Shown: one piece after another, positions 22,142 through 32,466 of the stretch
Numbering within the stretch: the stretch's first letter is position 1
Layout: every line of letters begins with the position of its first letter
Assembly (NCBI GenBank): GCA_032622095.1
Contig: CP136062.1
Location: 36,024,918 to 36,088,917 of the forward strand
Source: Siphonodentalium dalli
Lineage: Eukaryota > Mollusca > Scaphopoda > Gadilida > Siphonodentaliidae
Direction of reading: 5' to 3'
DNA length: 64,000 nucleotides
Translations under genes and position numbers: made by a program
The notes under the pieces: model-generated
Seen by the model: the letters and a program-made list of their open reading frames with translations, nothing else
Database searches by the model: none
What the model was told of the DNA's origin: nothing

Positions 22142-22309
22142 TTGACGGATCATGGGCGATTTGGACAGAATCGTGTATACGAGTGAATTTGTGTTACGGA
22201 GTTAAAGTCCGATCAAGAACATGCAGCAATCCCCAGCCGCAGTTTGGAGGCAACTTGTGTCAGGGGAACGACATGGAACACTCGTCATGCGAAATATCGA
22301 AACAGCAAG
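22142..22309 (+). CDS. TSP1-lectin gene exon 4: fourth, atypical TSP1 module
   Basis: A 168-nt phase 1-1 exon (about residues 188-243): VDGSWAIWTESC, NLCYGVKVRSRTC, PQFGGNLCQG and HSSC. Only five of the six TSP1 cysteines are present; the expected last one in the CxxxxC end (as in CSQTNCP) is replaced by EISKQQ. The spacing between the first two cysteines is longer (C-IRVNL-C) and the CSV-C motif is gone, so O-fucosylation is not predicted. The free cysteine might bond elsewhere, for instance to another chain. The acceptor is good and the donor, CAA G|GTCGGT, is weaker than those of the other exons. Confidence 0.8.
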
Positions 22310-22431
22310 GTCGGTATTACTGTAGCCATATACATGAAAGTGACTCAGTTGGTCACACATAGCTGAGTGTCAAATCGTTGAACATGTATATATGTATGAT
22401 TCTCGCTTTCTAAATCGCATTGGGTAAAACT

Positions 22432-22662
22432 TTTTACCCAACATAATGGTGCATATAGCACCACGCGACCTAACATAATGGTGCATATAGCACCACACAA
22501 TCCAACATAATGGTGCATATAGCACCACGCGACCTAACATAATGGTGCATATAGCACCACGCGACCTAACATAATGGTGCATATAGCACCACGCGACCTA
22601 ACATAATGGTGCATATAGCACCACGCGACCTAACATAATGGTGTATATAGCACCACGCGAGC
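22432..22662. repeat. 32-bp minisatellite with internal palindrome, 7 copies (intron 4)
   Basis: The unit is ACATAATGGTGCATATAGCA followed by CCACGCGACCTA. Each unit contains GGTGC-ATATA-GCACC, a 5-bp stem hairpin. Starts at about 22441, 22473, 22505 and 22537. Confidence 0.9.
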
Positions 22663-23840
22663 TTTTTAAACTTTAGACTTTTATGGGGAGTAAAACATGT
22701 TACCCAGTTTGGGTCAATTTTACCCATTGTTTTGAAGCCAACTTCGGGTGAATAATTACTTAATTATTGGGTCAAATCAACTAATGTTGGGGGATTACCA
22801 ATAATCTTTGGTTTAAAATAACTATTTTCGCGATATATCTGGAAAAACATATTTCATTTATTTCGATGGACAAAAATAATTATTCAAAAGTGGGAATTGT
22901 CTAAATTATACTAAAATAGCTGGGGTCCCAGTGTTGCTCTGGTAAAGAATGAGTACATTATTATTCCCCTTCCAGTCATTTAAATTAATTATTAGTTAGC
23001 CGCTGCATGACACTCTCCGGATAAGGTTACCTCTGTATTTTAAGTTGACGATAAACGCTCGTTATTGCTAATTATGTTTTCAAGTTGAGTCATCTGAGGT
23101 CAACAGCATCTACCCCACGACAAGCCCCGTGTACAATTACGCCTGTGTGACAATTTCCCCTCATATCTGCTGAGCTGATAATAAACGCTCTTCGTTGATC
23201 ATCTATATTGAAATAATTTACTAGTCGTCATAGATCAAAGGCTCATATCCAATTATATTCCCCTGGTCAGGTGACCCATCTTTAACAATTGTATTACTTA
23301 TCGTCTAAGCTAATAAAGAACGATCTTTATTGCTAATTATGATAATATAATCCTTAAGATTCACTTTATGGTCAACGGCACCTATCCAATGATACTCCCC
23401 GGTCAATTAACCACTGCATACTACATACAAATTTCCAGCGGCCATGTTCCAACCGGTTTGGGCATATGATTAATTATTTAATTAAAATTGTTTATTGTTG
23501 ACCCTTTAAGTATTCTGATGTCAACGATACCTATCCCGTGACACTCATCTGGTCGAATTGCCACTGTGGATAATTTTTTTAACAACAAATTTCCAACCAA
23601 TTTGGGTATATATTTAATTATTCATTTTATTTAATTATTAGTGCCCTTTTAAGACAACTGACGTCATCTATCCCATGGCACTCCATTTGATCGCAAAAGA
23701 ACCAAAACATTATTGGTACGATACGTCTTTCAAATCAGCGTAACATTTGACAACATTGAATGCCATTGGGGGGGGGGTAACATATTCCATCTCCAACAGC
23801 TGGTCCGGAGACACAAACACATGATCGTGATACAAATACT
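22663..23840. repeat. AT-rich intron 4 sequence with diverged ~180-bp tandem repeats
   Basis: From about 22960 to 23700, blocks such as GTCAACAGCATCTACCCCAC, GTCAACGGCACCTATCCAAT and GTCAACGATACCTATCCCGT recur with TTTAATTATT-type AT spacers, indicating an old, decayed tandem repeat. A run of 9 G lies near 23767. No coding signal. Confidence 0.5.
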
Positions 23841-23844
23841 GTCA

Positions 23845-25012
23845 ATATATGGTTGTGTAATGAATCTGTATACCTTCGAATGACGTCTTTAGTTCCATAA
23901 TGCCACATTATTTATGGTTGTGTAATGAATCTGTATACCTTCGAATGACTTCTTTAGTCCCATAATGCCACATTCTTTATGGCTGTGTAATGAATCTGTA
24001 TACATTCGAATGACTTATTTAGTTCCATAATGCCACATTCTTTATGGTTATGTAATGAACCAGTATACCTTCGAATGACTTCTTTAGTTCCATAATGCCA
24101 CATTCTGTATGGTTGTGTAATGAATATGTATACCTACGAATTACTTCTTTAGTTCCATCAAGTCACATTCTTTATGGTTGTATGATGAATCTGTATACAT
24201 TCGGATGACTTCTTTAGTTCCATAATGCCACATTCTTTATGGTTGTGTAATGAATCTGTATACCTTCGAATGACTTCTTTAGTTCCATAATGCCACATTC
24301 TTTATGGTTGTGTAATGAATCTGTATACATTCGGATGACTTCTTTAGTTCCATAATGCCACATTCTGTATGGTTGTGTAATGAATCTGTATACCTTCTGA
24401 TGACTCCTTTAGTTCCATAATGCCACATTCGTTATGGTTGTGTAATGAATATGTATACCTTCGAATGACTTCTTTCGTTCCATAATGCCACATTCGTTAT
24501 GGTTGTGTAATGAATCTGTATACATTCGAATGACTTCTTTAGTTCCATCAAGCCACATTCGTAATGATTGTGTAATGAATCTGTAATCATTCGAATGACT
24601 CCTTTAGTTCCATAATGCCACATTCTTTATGGTTGTGTAATGATTCTGTATACATTCGAATGACTTCTTTAGTTCCATCAAGCCACATTCGTAATGATTG
24701 TGTAATGAATCTGTAATCATTCGAATGACTCCTTTAGATCCATAATGCCACATTCTGTATGGTTGTGTAATGAATCTGTATACCTTCGGATGACTCCTTT
24801 AGTTCCATATGCCACATTCTTTATGGTTGTGTAATGATTCTGTATACATTCGAATGACTCCTTTAGATCCATAAAGCCACATTCTTTATGGTTGTGTAAT
24901 GAATCTGTATACATTCGAATGACTTCTTTAGTTCCATAATGCCACATTCTTTATGGTTGTGTAATGGATCTGTATACCTTCGAATGACTTCTTTAGTTCC
25001 CCCAAACCACAT
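23845..25012. repeat. 64-bp minisatellite, about 18 copies (intron 4)
   Basis: The unit runs TTATGGTTGTGTAATGAATC, TGTATACCTTCGAATGACTT, CTTTAGTTCCATAATGCCAC, ATTC. Variants with ATCAAGCCACATTCGTAATG recur, showing higher-order mixing. The array abuts the dispersed repeat that starts at about 25015. Confidence 0.92.
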
Positions 25013-25014
25013 TC

Positions 25015-26160
25015 TTTCAGCGAGTGGATAACGAAATCGTCAGCCATTTTTAGCTCAACCTTTCTTCGCCCGTTCGTCAACAATTTCCTTTGGCTCACCA
25101 TACAGGCCGCACCACCAAACTTCATATGGATATTCGGTGTGATCTCTAGATGGGAGCCACTGATTTTTTTCCCGAAGTTCGTTAAAAACATGGCCGCCGG
25201 CAGCCATTTTGAATTTAAAATTTGAATCATCACCAAACGTTATATGAATATTCGGGTAACCTCTAGATGGGAGCCATCGATTTTTTCCAAAATTTGTTAA
25301 CAAATGGCCGCCAGCAGCCATTTTGGATTTTACTATTTGTATGACTAAATCCTTCGACACACCCTACAGGCCACATCCCTCATCCGAGTATCACCAAACT
25401 TCATACGGATCTTCGGGGTGACCTCGATGTTTTTTTCCGATTTCTCTAAAAAAACATGACCTCCAGCAGCCATCTTGAATATCAAAGTTGAATCCATCGG
25501 CTCAGCCCGCAGCCCGCATTTATTGGAGAATTGTCTAGAAACTGTTCAGGCATGTTTAGGATTACCTCTAGGTGGGAGCCATGAAATTTGACCAATTTTC
25601 GATGAAAAACATGGCCGCCGGATTTTACTCTTTGCATGTTTAAATCATTTGGTACACCACACAAACCACATCCCTCATCCGATCATCGCTACACTTTATG
25701 TGGATCTGCATGATGTCTTCTGGATGGGAGCCTTCCGTTTGTTTTTCAAAATGGGTAGAGAAACATGGCTTCCAGTGGCCATTTTGGATTTTACTCTTTG
25801 CATGACTAATCCTTCGTCACACCCTGCAGGCCACATCCCTCATCCGATCGTCCCCAAACTGCATATGGATCTTCCCGGTGAACTCTGGATGTGAGCCATC
25901 GATTATTCCCGAAATTTGTTAAATAACACGGCTGCCAGTGGCCATCTTTGATTTTACTGTTTGCTTGACTAAATCCTTCGGCCACATCCCTCATCCAATC
26001 GTCACCAAACTTCATATTTATCGTTGGGGCATCCTCTAGATTGGAGCCATTGATTATTTCCGATATTCGTCATGAAACATGGCTGCCAGCAGCCATCTTT
26101 GAATTCAAATTTGAATCCATACGCACACCCTGTAGCCCACATTTATTGGTGAACTGTTTC
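25015..26160. repeat. Dispersed repeat with GGCCGC palindrome, about 7 tandem units of 120-165 bp
   Basis: Each unit combines CATCCCTCATCCGATC, ACCAAACTTCATATGGATCT, ACCTCTAGATGGGAGCC, a GAAATTCGTTGAAAAACATG-like segment, ATGGCCGCCAGCGGCCAT and TTTTACTCTTTGCATGAC. The TAGATGGGAGCC block occurs at about 25147, 25264, 25569, 25720, 25886 and 26037. The same family appears near 2.4 kb and at 63.3-64.0 kb. Whether it belongs to a named element I cannot say. Confidence 0.85.
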
Positions 26161-26459
26161 AAATGAAAATACTTTCATCTGCACAATACAAGTTTTTTTC
26201 TGTTACGTTTTGGCTTCCCTTCTTCTTTGTCATTCTATTCATTGCTCAGCAAAAAATAAATTTCTTCCCAAGTTGAGCTAGAGTGGCAATGACCCTTTCA
26301 TTACTTAATTAATTAATTTTGGAATAAAATTTAAGTTTTTAAAGTTTATAACATTTTTTTTTTATTTTTGAAATTCAATTTAGTTTTTAAAGTTTTAAAT
26401 TGTTTTTTCTATATTTGAAATTCTAAAGTTTTAAATTTTGTTCTGTGTCATTTTTACTT
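26161..26459. other. AT-rich intron 4 sequence
   Basis: T-rich with repeated AAGTTTTTAAAGTTT words; no gene. Confidence 0.5.
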
Positions 26460-26760
26460 TCATGCACACACTGCGAGTGCCGTGTGTCCTTTAACATTAT
26501 CGTACCGAGAGTGCCGTTTCTTTAACATTCACGCATTGCGAGCGCATTGTTTCCCTTTATTATTCACATATTATGTCCCTTTATCATTCACCCACCGCTA
26601 GTGCATCCTGTCCCTTTAACATTCACACTGAGTGTATTGCGGCCCTTTAACATTTACACACCGAGATTGTCTCGTGTCCCTTTAATATTCACCAGGTGAG
26701 TGCCTTCGGTTCCTTTAACATTCACAAACTGAGTGAATTCTCTCCCTTTAACATATTATG
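26460..26760. repeat. Diverged short tandem repeat, CCCTTTAACATTCAC
   Basis: About nine loose units of 30-40 bp with the core CCCTTTAACATTCACACACC and GAGTGC, strongly diverged. Confidence 0.65.
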
Positions 26761-26764
26761 AGGT

Positions 26765-27070
26765 AATACCCCATTAAGAACATACATTCATGGCGGAAGC
26801 TCCCCATTGTTCATCGAGGTCATCAGGTAATATATATAACCTGACAGTAGATAACGTAACACACCTATTCGGAACGTACACCATACACACAGTACGAACG
26901 TACATCATTCATAGGGAGTGACACGGCCCATTGTTCAGCGAGGTCGTTACGTAATATACATAAACTGACACACCTATTATGAACGTACACCATACACACA
27001 TTACGAACGTACACCATTCATAGGGAGTGACGTGGCCCATTGTTCAGCGAGGTCGTTACGTAATACACAG
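26765..27070. repeat. ~100-bp tandem repeat, about 3 units
   Basis: Units include GAACGTACACCATACACACA, CATTCATAGGGAGTGAC, GGCCCATTGTTCAGCGAGGT and CGTTACGTAATA. Confidence 0.75.
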
Positions 27071-27532
27071 ACGTATCAGGTGTACTGAATCTTCAATAGA
27101 CGAGGTACTTTCCGTGACGTTATAAAATGCGTGGGTGGACGCCAAAAGCGCGGGTTATCATCAAACTCAATACTAATATTATGCACTCGCTAAATATTGA
27201 GTTATTCAAGCATATTTAAAGTGTATTACACACGACATACGACTGCTATCACGCCATACATACTATTACACAGACAGCGAACATCAAGGCTGTCCTTCTC
27301 GTCATTGTTTGTGGCACTCCCTATTGAAATTAGAGGAACTCAAACCTGAGCGTATTTGTAACAAACATTCGAATTTTATTTGTCATAATAGCACCTGTTT
27401 TCGTTACACATGTATAACGTGTTTATTATGAACAACCCACAACCTCGTCAACAAGAGACACACATATATATCTGCGTATCTCACCCTCTTGTTACGGACA
27501 ATAAACATCATTTATACTCCGTCTTGTTACAG
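27071..27532. other. End of intron 4 with acceptor
   Basis: No gene recognised. It ends TACTCCGTCTTGTTACAG with AG at 27531-27532. Confidence 0.5.
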
Positions 27533-27709
27533 AGTGCACCGGGAGCGGTAGAGTATGGTTGACTCACTCGGGCATCTGTGTCTACGTCAGTCAAGATGAA
27601 AAGAGCCACGATGGTGCCATGCAGACATGCAAAAACAAAAGTTTGTGCGGACGCCTCCTCCGCATTAAGAACGCGGCCATGCTTCAGGAGCTGCATGGAC
27701 ATCTAGTTA
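27533..27709 (+). CDS. TSP1-lectin gene exon 5: N-terminal half of the C-type lectin domain
   Basis: A 177-nt phase 1-1 exon (about residues 244-302). It starts ECTGSGRVWLTHSGICVYVS, whose cysteine pair defines a long-form CTLD, followed by KSHDGAMQTC, the first core cysteine after the alpha-1 helix, an extra cysteine (KSLC), and GRLLRIKNAAMLQELHGHLVS, the typical GG-L-x-I / helix alpha-2 segment. The half-domain ends just where the W-I-G-L strand should follow, and that strand is found at the start of the 52486 exon in matching phase. Acceptor TTGTTACAG|AG and donor GTT A|GTAAGT are both strong. Confidence 0.86.
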
Positions 27710-27913
27710 GTAAGTATTACACGAATCATGATAATATATGCAACGATGTTCTGGTGAGATGCTAGCAGATGTGTTAAAACCTCTTGCAAACTCTAACTTA
27801 CACGTATGAAACACGCATTGAATTTAAACACTATAAATTTTCGTGTATATTTGATCAGTTGGAATGTAAGATTTTCAATCTTAGGCACTGGTCACACGAA
27901 CACACTGTAATTC

Positions 27914-28089
27914 GTTATGCTATCTAAACGCGGGCCACGGGTTATACCGTTATGCTATCTAAACGCGGGCCACGGGTTATACCGTTATGCTATCTAAACG
28001 CGGGCCACGGGTTATACCGTTATGCTATCTAAACGCGGGCCACGGGTTATACCGTTATGCTATCTAAACGCGGGCCACGGGTTGTACCG
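27914..28089. repeat. 35-bp minisatellite, 5 copies, in duplication copy A
   Basis: The unit is GTTATGCTATCTAAACGCGG followed by GCCACGGGTTATACC. Copies are identical. Copy B has this unit only once. Confidence 0.93.
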
Positions 28090-28649
28090 ATTAAGTTTTC
28101 ATTGAATCCCCACACCGCGATAATATATGATACCCGTCAAAGCTTTGTCATAATAACATTGTGATAACACACTTGCACGCTCATTTCCACTCGATTAAAC
28201 GTTTACTGGATTAAGCGACTATTACTTGTACTTCAGATACTTTCATTGATATGTCATTGTTGAAACCGCCTCGTCTGATAGGGAATATACATATTGTATT
28301 GGTATAATGTCGAGTCGTTTCATGTGTTACCGTGTATTGTGCGAGGTTACCATTGTTATTAATAAACAATCTGTTGTATTTCATTTTACCGGGGTTAAGT
28401 GTGACGCTTATCACAGGCGAGACTGTGAATGATAATTAATATGATTATACTCGTGACCGTCTGCGAGTTTAATGAAGTTCACAGACCTATACCTATTGCG
28501 GGGTGACACAACATATTGACTATATAACTCTGGGGCATTCAGGGACTCTGTAATTTAGCTGTTTGACGTAGGTTGTTCGGTGCATGTGGGTTTATAACGA
28601 TTCGAAGTCATTCCAAATTCATCAGTTTTAAATAGTAATCTTTTATTCA

Positions 28650-29035
28650 TGTACATGCATGAAACATTGTTGCTGCCTACATTTACATACCTAAATATGC
28701 TGCCTTACATAATAGACACATTTACATACCTAAATATGCTGCCTTTCATAATAAACACAGTTACATGCCTAAATATGCTGCCTTACATAATATACACATT
28801 TAAATACCTAAATATTCTGCCTTACATAATAGACACATTTACATACCTAAATATGCTGCCTTACATAATAGACACATTTACATACCTAAATATGCTGCCT
28901 TACATAATAAACACATGTACATACCTAAATATGTTGCCTTACATAATAAACACATTTCCATACCTAATATGCTGCCTTACATAATATACACATTTACATA
29001 CCTAAATATGCTGCCTTACATAATAAACACATTTC
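28650..29035. repeat. 39-bp minisatellite, about 9-10 copies, in duplication copy A
   Basis: The unit is ACATACCTAAATATGCTGCC followed by TTACATAATAGACACATTT. Unit length is a multiple of three, which creates a spurious repetitive frame. Copy B contains only one unit (about 31905-31950). Confidence 0.92.
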
Positions 29036-29195
29036 GCCAAACGAACTATGCTATAGATAATAACTACGAATTGGGTACTACTTCCCTACACATTGTGTTC
29101 TTTCTAACATTTGCCACATTCGTGGTTACGATTTAGGTTACGAGCTTTAACTGAAATCATCGAGCATATACCACTGACTATGGCATGCTAGAAAC

Positions 29196-29782
29196 ATAAC
29201 TAAGTACAAAATAATCACTCCATACATAATCATATCACCTACTGCGATTGGCAAGAAGTATTAACAGCACGATTTTCTCACAAGCGGACTCCTAATCGTC
29301 AATTCTGCGAACACATTGTCGAACCGTGCGAAAGCATTACGAATACAATAATATTAGCTATTTGTAAATCGTATCAGTTGTAGGTAATAAAGCGAAATGT
29401 GCCTAATGAAAGCCAACTACTGAAGTAATTTTCAATTCATCCACGCATGCACATTTAATGACGACTATAGACGATCACATTAGTTCAGGTTGTTACACCC
29501 CGGTGTCTAGAGTATTATTGTGCAATCTACATAAAATGAATCACTTCGCCGAAAGTTGATCCAATATACAGTTTCGTATTGTTCCAGAGGAGTTTCTGCA
29601 TGGTTTCGTATTTTTCAATTTGAGGATGTCGATATATAGGAACAACTGTGGTGTTTACCACTTGACCTTAAACTTTCCAATTTCACCATGTATTATATAA
29701 ACGAACGTCGATCAATTTCCAACTATACATGAGACATGTATGAGACGCTACTCATGACAAATTGAGAACATAAATACAACTG
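29196..29782. other. Unique spacer between the duplicated segments
   Basis: No gene recognised; AT-rich intronic sequence. Confidence 0.4.
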
Positions 29783-29920
29783 GTCTGGTGAGATGCGAGC
29801 AGATATGTTAAAACCTCGTGCAAACTCTAACTTACATGTATGAAACACGCACTGAATTTAAACACTATAATTGTCAGTGTGTATTTGATCTGTTGGACTG
29901 TAAGATTGTTCAATCTTAGG

Positions 29921-30350
29921 CGCCGGTCACACGAACACACCGTCATTCGTTGTGCTATCTACACGCCGGTCACTCGAACACACCGTCATTCGTTATGCTA
30001 TCTACACGCCGGTCACACGAACACACCGTCATTCGTTATGCTATCTACACGCCGGTCACACGAACACACCGTCATTCGTTATGCTATCTACACGCCGGTC
30101 ACACGAACACACCGTCATTCGTTATGCTATCTACACGCCGGTCACTCGAACACACCGTCATTCGTTATGCTATCTACACGCCGGTCACTCGAACACACCG
30201 TCATTCGTTATGCTATCTACACGCCGGTCACTCGAACACACCGTCATTCGTTATGCTATCTACACGCCGGTCACACGAACACACCGTCATTCGTTATGCT
30301 ATCTACACGCCGGTCACTCGAACACACCGTCATTCGTTGTGCTATCTAAA
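29921..30350. repeat. 43-bp minisatellite, 10 copies, in duplication copy B
   Basis: The unit is CGCCGGTCACACGAACACAC followed by CGTCATTCGTTATGCTATCTACA; CACACGAA and CACTCGAA variants alternate. All three frames of the array are open, giving repetitive hypothetical proteins that I do not regard as genes. In copy A this unit is single and the adjacent 35-bp unit expanded instead. Confidence 0.92.
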
Positions 30351-30709
30351 CGCGGGCCACGGGTTATCCCGATTAAGTTTGCTAAGTTTGCATTGAATCC
30401 TCACACCGCGAAACTATATGACACCCGTCAAAGCTTTGTTATAATCATATTGCTTTGACACACTTGCTCGCTTTCCACTTGACTGGACGTTTAATAGGTT
30501 AAGCGATTAGTACTTGTATTGCAGATACTTTCATTGAGATGTCATTGTTGAAACCGCCTCGTCTGATAGGGAATATACACATCGCATTGGCATAATGCCG
30601 ATTCGTTTCAGGTGTTACCGTGCATTGTGGGAGGTTACTCTTGGTATCAATAAACAATCAGTTGTTTTTCATTTCACCGGGGTTAAGTGTGACGCTTATC
30701 TTAATTGCC

Positions 30710-31591
30710 TACACCCTAAATCTAGTTGGATGATCCTTGTATACAACTCGTTGGGTGCGAATTTGCTGTGTACTTATTATCCAACAGTTTAGTACGATGC
30801 ACACAACTGTTTGCGTGAACTGTCGTCTGTGGTGTTACTTTCATACCACATTGGATAAAACCGCCACGTGACCGGGTCGTCCAATAGCAGCGCGTTTCCG
30901 GTGCGGGCGAGCATGCGAGTTTTTGGCTCCAAATATTTCAAAACAAGATGGACGACTGCGTGAAAAAACTCCTGAGCGACTGGAAAATGGGGCAAGACGT
31001 CGTGGATAGCTTTGCCGGTATAGTATACCTTTGTTATAATTATTATTTGTACGATACACCGATTATGTAGGCTTTATGTATTGAGTGTATATTTATTTAT
31101 ATTTGCCAAATTTTGAAGTTTACAAATTTACACAACTGCTGACGGCACTAATTTGACTAAAGTAGTACACTCATACACTCAACACATAAAGCCTACATAA
31201 TCAGTGTATCGTACAAAGAATAATTATAACAAAGGTATACTATACCGGCAAAGCTATCCACGACGTCTTGCCCCATTTTACTTTTCAATCAACGTTGGGT
31301 AAACTTTCCAATCAACAAATGTCATCCAACTCTACCCAACACCCAACAGTTCAATAAACGTAGATAGGTGCTGTGGGCAATTAACGTTGATTGAGTGTGT
31401 TGTGAAATTTCATCCAACACGTTGTATAATTAACATACAACCGTTGGTAGTTAATATATATGCAACGTTGTTTAAAAATGTATCCAACAAAATTGTCATG
31501 CAACTTTTCACACAACGTAGATAGGTGATATGGGCACACAACGGTTGATTGACTGTTGGATAACTTCATATCCAACTAGATTTAGGGTGTA
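30710..31591. mobile_element. TA-flanked TIR element carrying a captured exon-like segment
   Basis: Perfect terminal inverted repeats: 30712 onward CACCCTAAATCTAGTTGGAT and the exact reverse complement ending at 31589, each flanked by TA, the duplication made by Tc1/mariner-type transposases. An internal inverted repeat of ~107 bp (30984-31090 and 31173-31279) can form a large hairpin. Subterminal DNA is full of CCAAC/GTTGG and CAACGTTG words, which may be transposase binding sites. No transposase is encoded. The insertion is absent from duplication copy A. Confidence 0.8.
30948..31017 (+). pseudogene. Exon-like fragment inside the TA element
   Basis: AACAAGATGG starts an open frame MDDCVKKLLSDWKMGQDVVD, then SFA and one base before GT at 31018 (G|GTATAG), i.e. 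a possible first exon with phase-1 donor. About 60 bases upstream is a GC-rich patch with a CCAAT box (GTCCAATAGCAGCGCG), unlike the surrounding AT-rich DNA. The second half of the exon and the start of its intron are repeated in inverted orientation at 31173-31279. The helix-like peptide vaguely recalls the start of SAM-type domains, which I cannot confirm. Likely a host gene 5' end captured by the transposon. Confidence 0.45.
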
Positions 31592-32104
31592 TATACCCAT
31601 AGAGTTCTGTAAATCACATACCGTTATATGCAAGACGGTGCATGATGACTAATATGATTATACCCGTGGTAGTCTGCGAGTTTAATGAAGTTCACATATC
31701 TATGCCTATTGCAGTGTGACACAATCATATTGACTATTGGACTCTGGGGCATTCAGGTTTTACTAGTTGGCGTAGGTTACTCGGTCCATATGGGTATATA
31801 ACGATACGAACTCATTCCAAGTGCAGTTATCAAGAGTACATGTTTGATTATAAATAGCAATATGTTATACATGTACATGCACGAAATGGTCTTGCTGCCA
31901 ACATTTGCATACCTAAATATGCTGCCTTAAATATAATGTACACATTACTACTGACAATAACAACGAATTTCGTACTACGTCACTAGAAATTGTTTTATTT
32001 CTATCAGTTTTCGGTTTGCCGTATCCATGGTTACGATTTATGTTACGAGATTTGCACTCATCGAGCATATACCACTGACTACGACATGATAGCAACATTA
32101 ATAT

Positions 32105-32466
32105 CAGCACTTAATTAACATTGCGTGTGGTCTAATGTAAGCACGTGATTAGCATTGCGTTTGGACTAGTGTAAGCACGTGATTAACATTGCGTTTGATC
32201 TAATATAAACACTTGATTAACATTGCGTTTGATCTAATATAAACACTTGATTGACATTGCGTTTGGTCTAATGTAAGCACGTGATTAACATTGCGTTTGA
32301 TCTAATATAAACACTTGATTAACATTACGTTTGGTCTTATGTAAGCACGTGATTAGCATTGCGTTTGATCTAATATAAGCACTTGATTAACATTTCGAAT
32401 TGGTCTAATATAAGCACTTGATTAGCATTGCGTTTGATCTAATATATGCACTTGATTAGCATTGCG
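32105..32466. repeat. 34-bp minisatellite, about 10-11 copies (intron 5)
   Basis: The unit is GCACTTGATTAACATTGCGT followed by TTGATCTAATATAA; GTAAGCACGTGATTA variants alternate with it. Confidence 0.9.

Larger units (their letters stand above)
27753..29195. repeat. Segmental duplication copy A (1.44 kb, intron 5)
   Basis: Aligns along its length with 29783-32097: both start CTGGTGAGATGC, share GTTAAAACCTC, ACTTTCATTGA-ATGTCATTGTTGAAACC, GGGGTTAAGTGTGACGCTTA, TCTGCGAGTTTAATGAAGTT and end at CATCGAGCATATACCACTGA. Copy A lacks the 0.88-kb transposable element found in copy B and so shows the region without the insertion. It begins about 40 bp after exon 5 and contains no exon. Confidence 0.85.
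29783..32097. repeat. Segmental duplication copy B (2.3 kb, includes an insertion)
   Basis: Partner of 27753-29195. After removing the 0.88-kb inserted element at about 30710-31591 the two copies have nearly the same length (about 1.43 kb). Sequence divergence is easily visible, so the duplication is not recent. Confidence 0.85.

Noticed and set aside
29840-30458. Three overlapping open frames of 148-169 codons
   Set aside because: They run through a 43-bp tandem array in all three frames and consist only of rotated repeats of the same peptide (RRSHEHTVIRYAIYTPV); the openness follows from the unit sequence.
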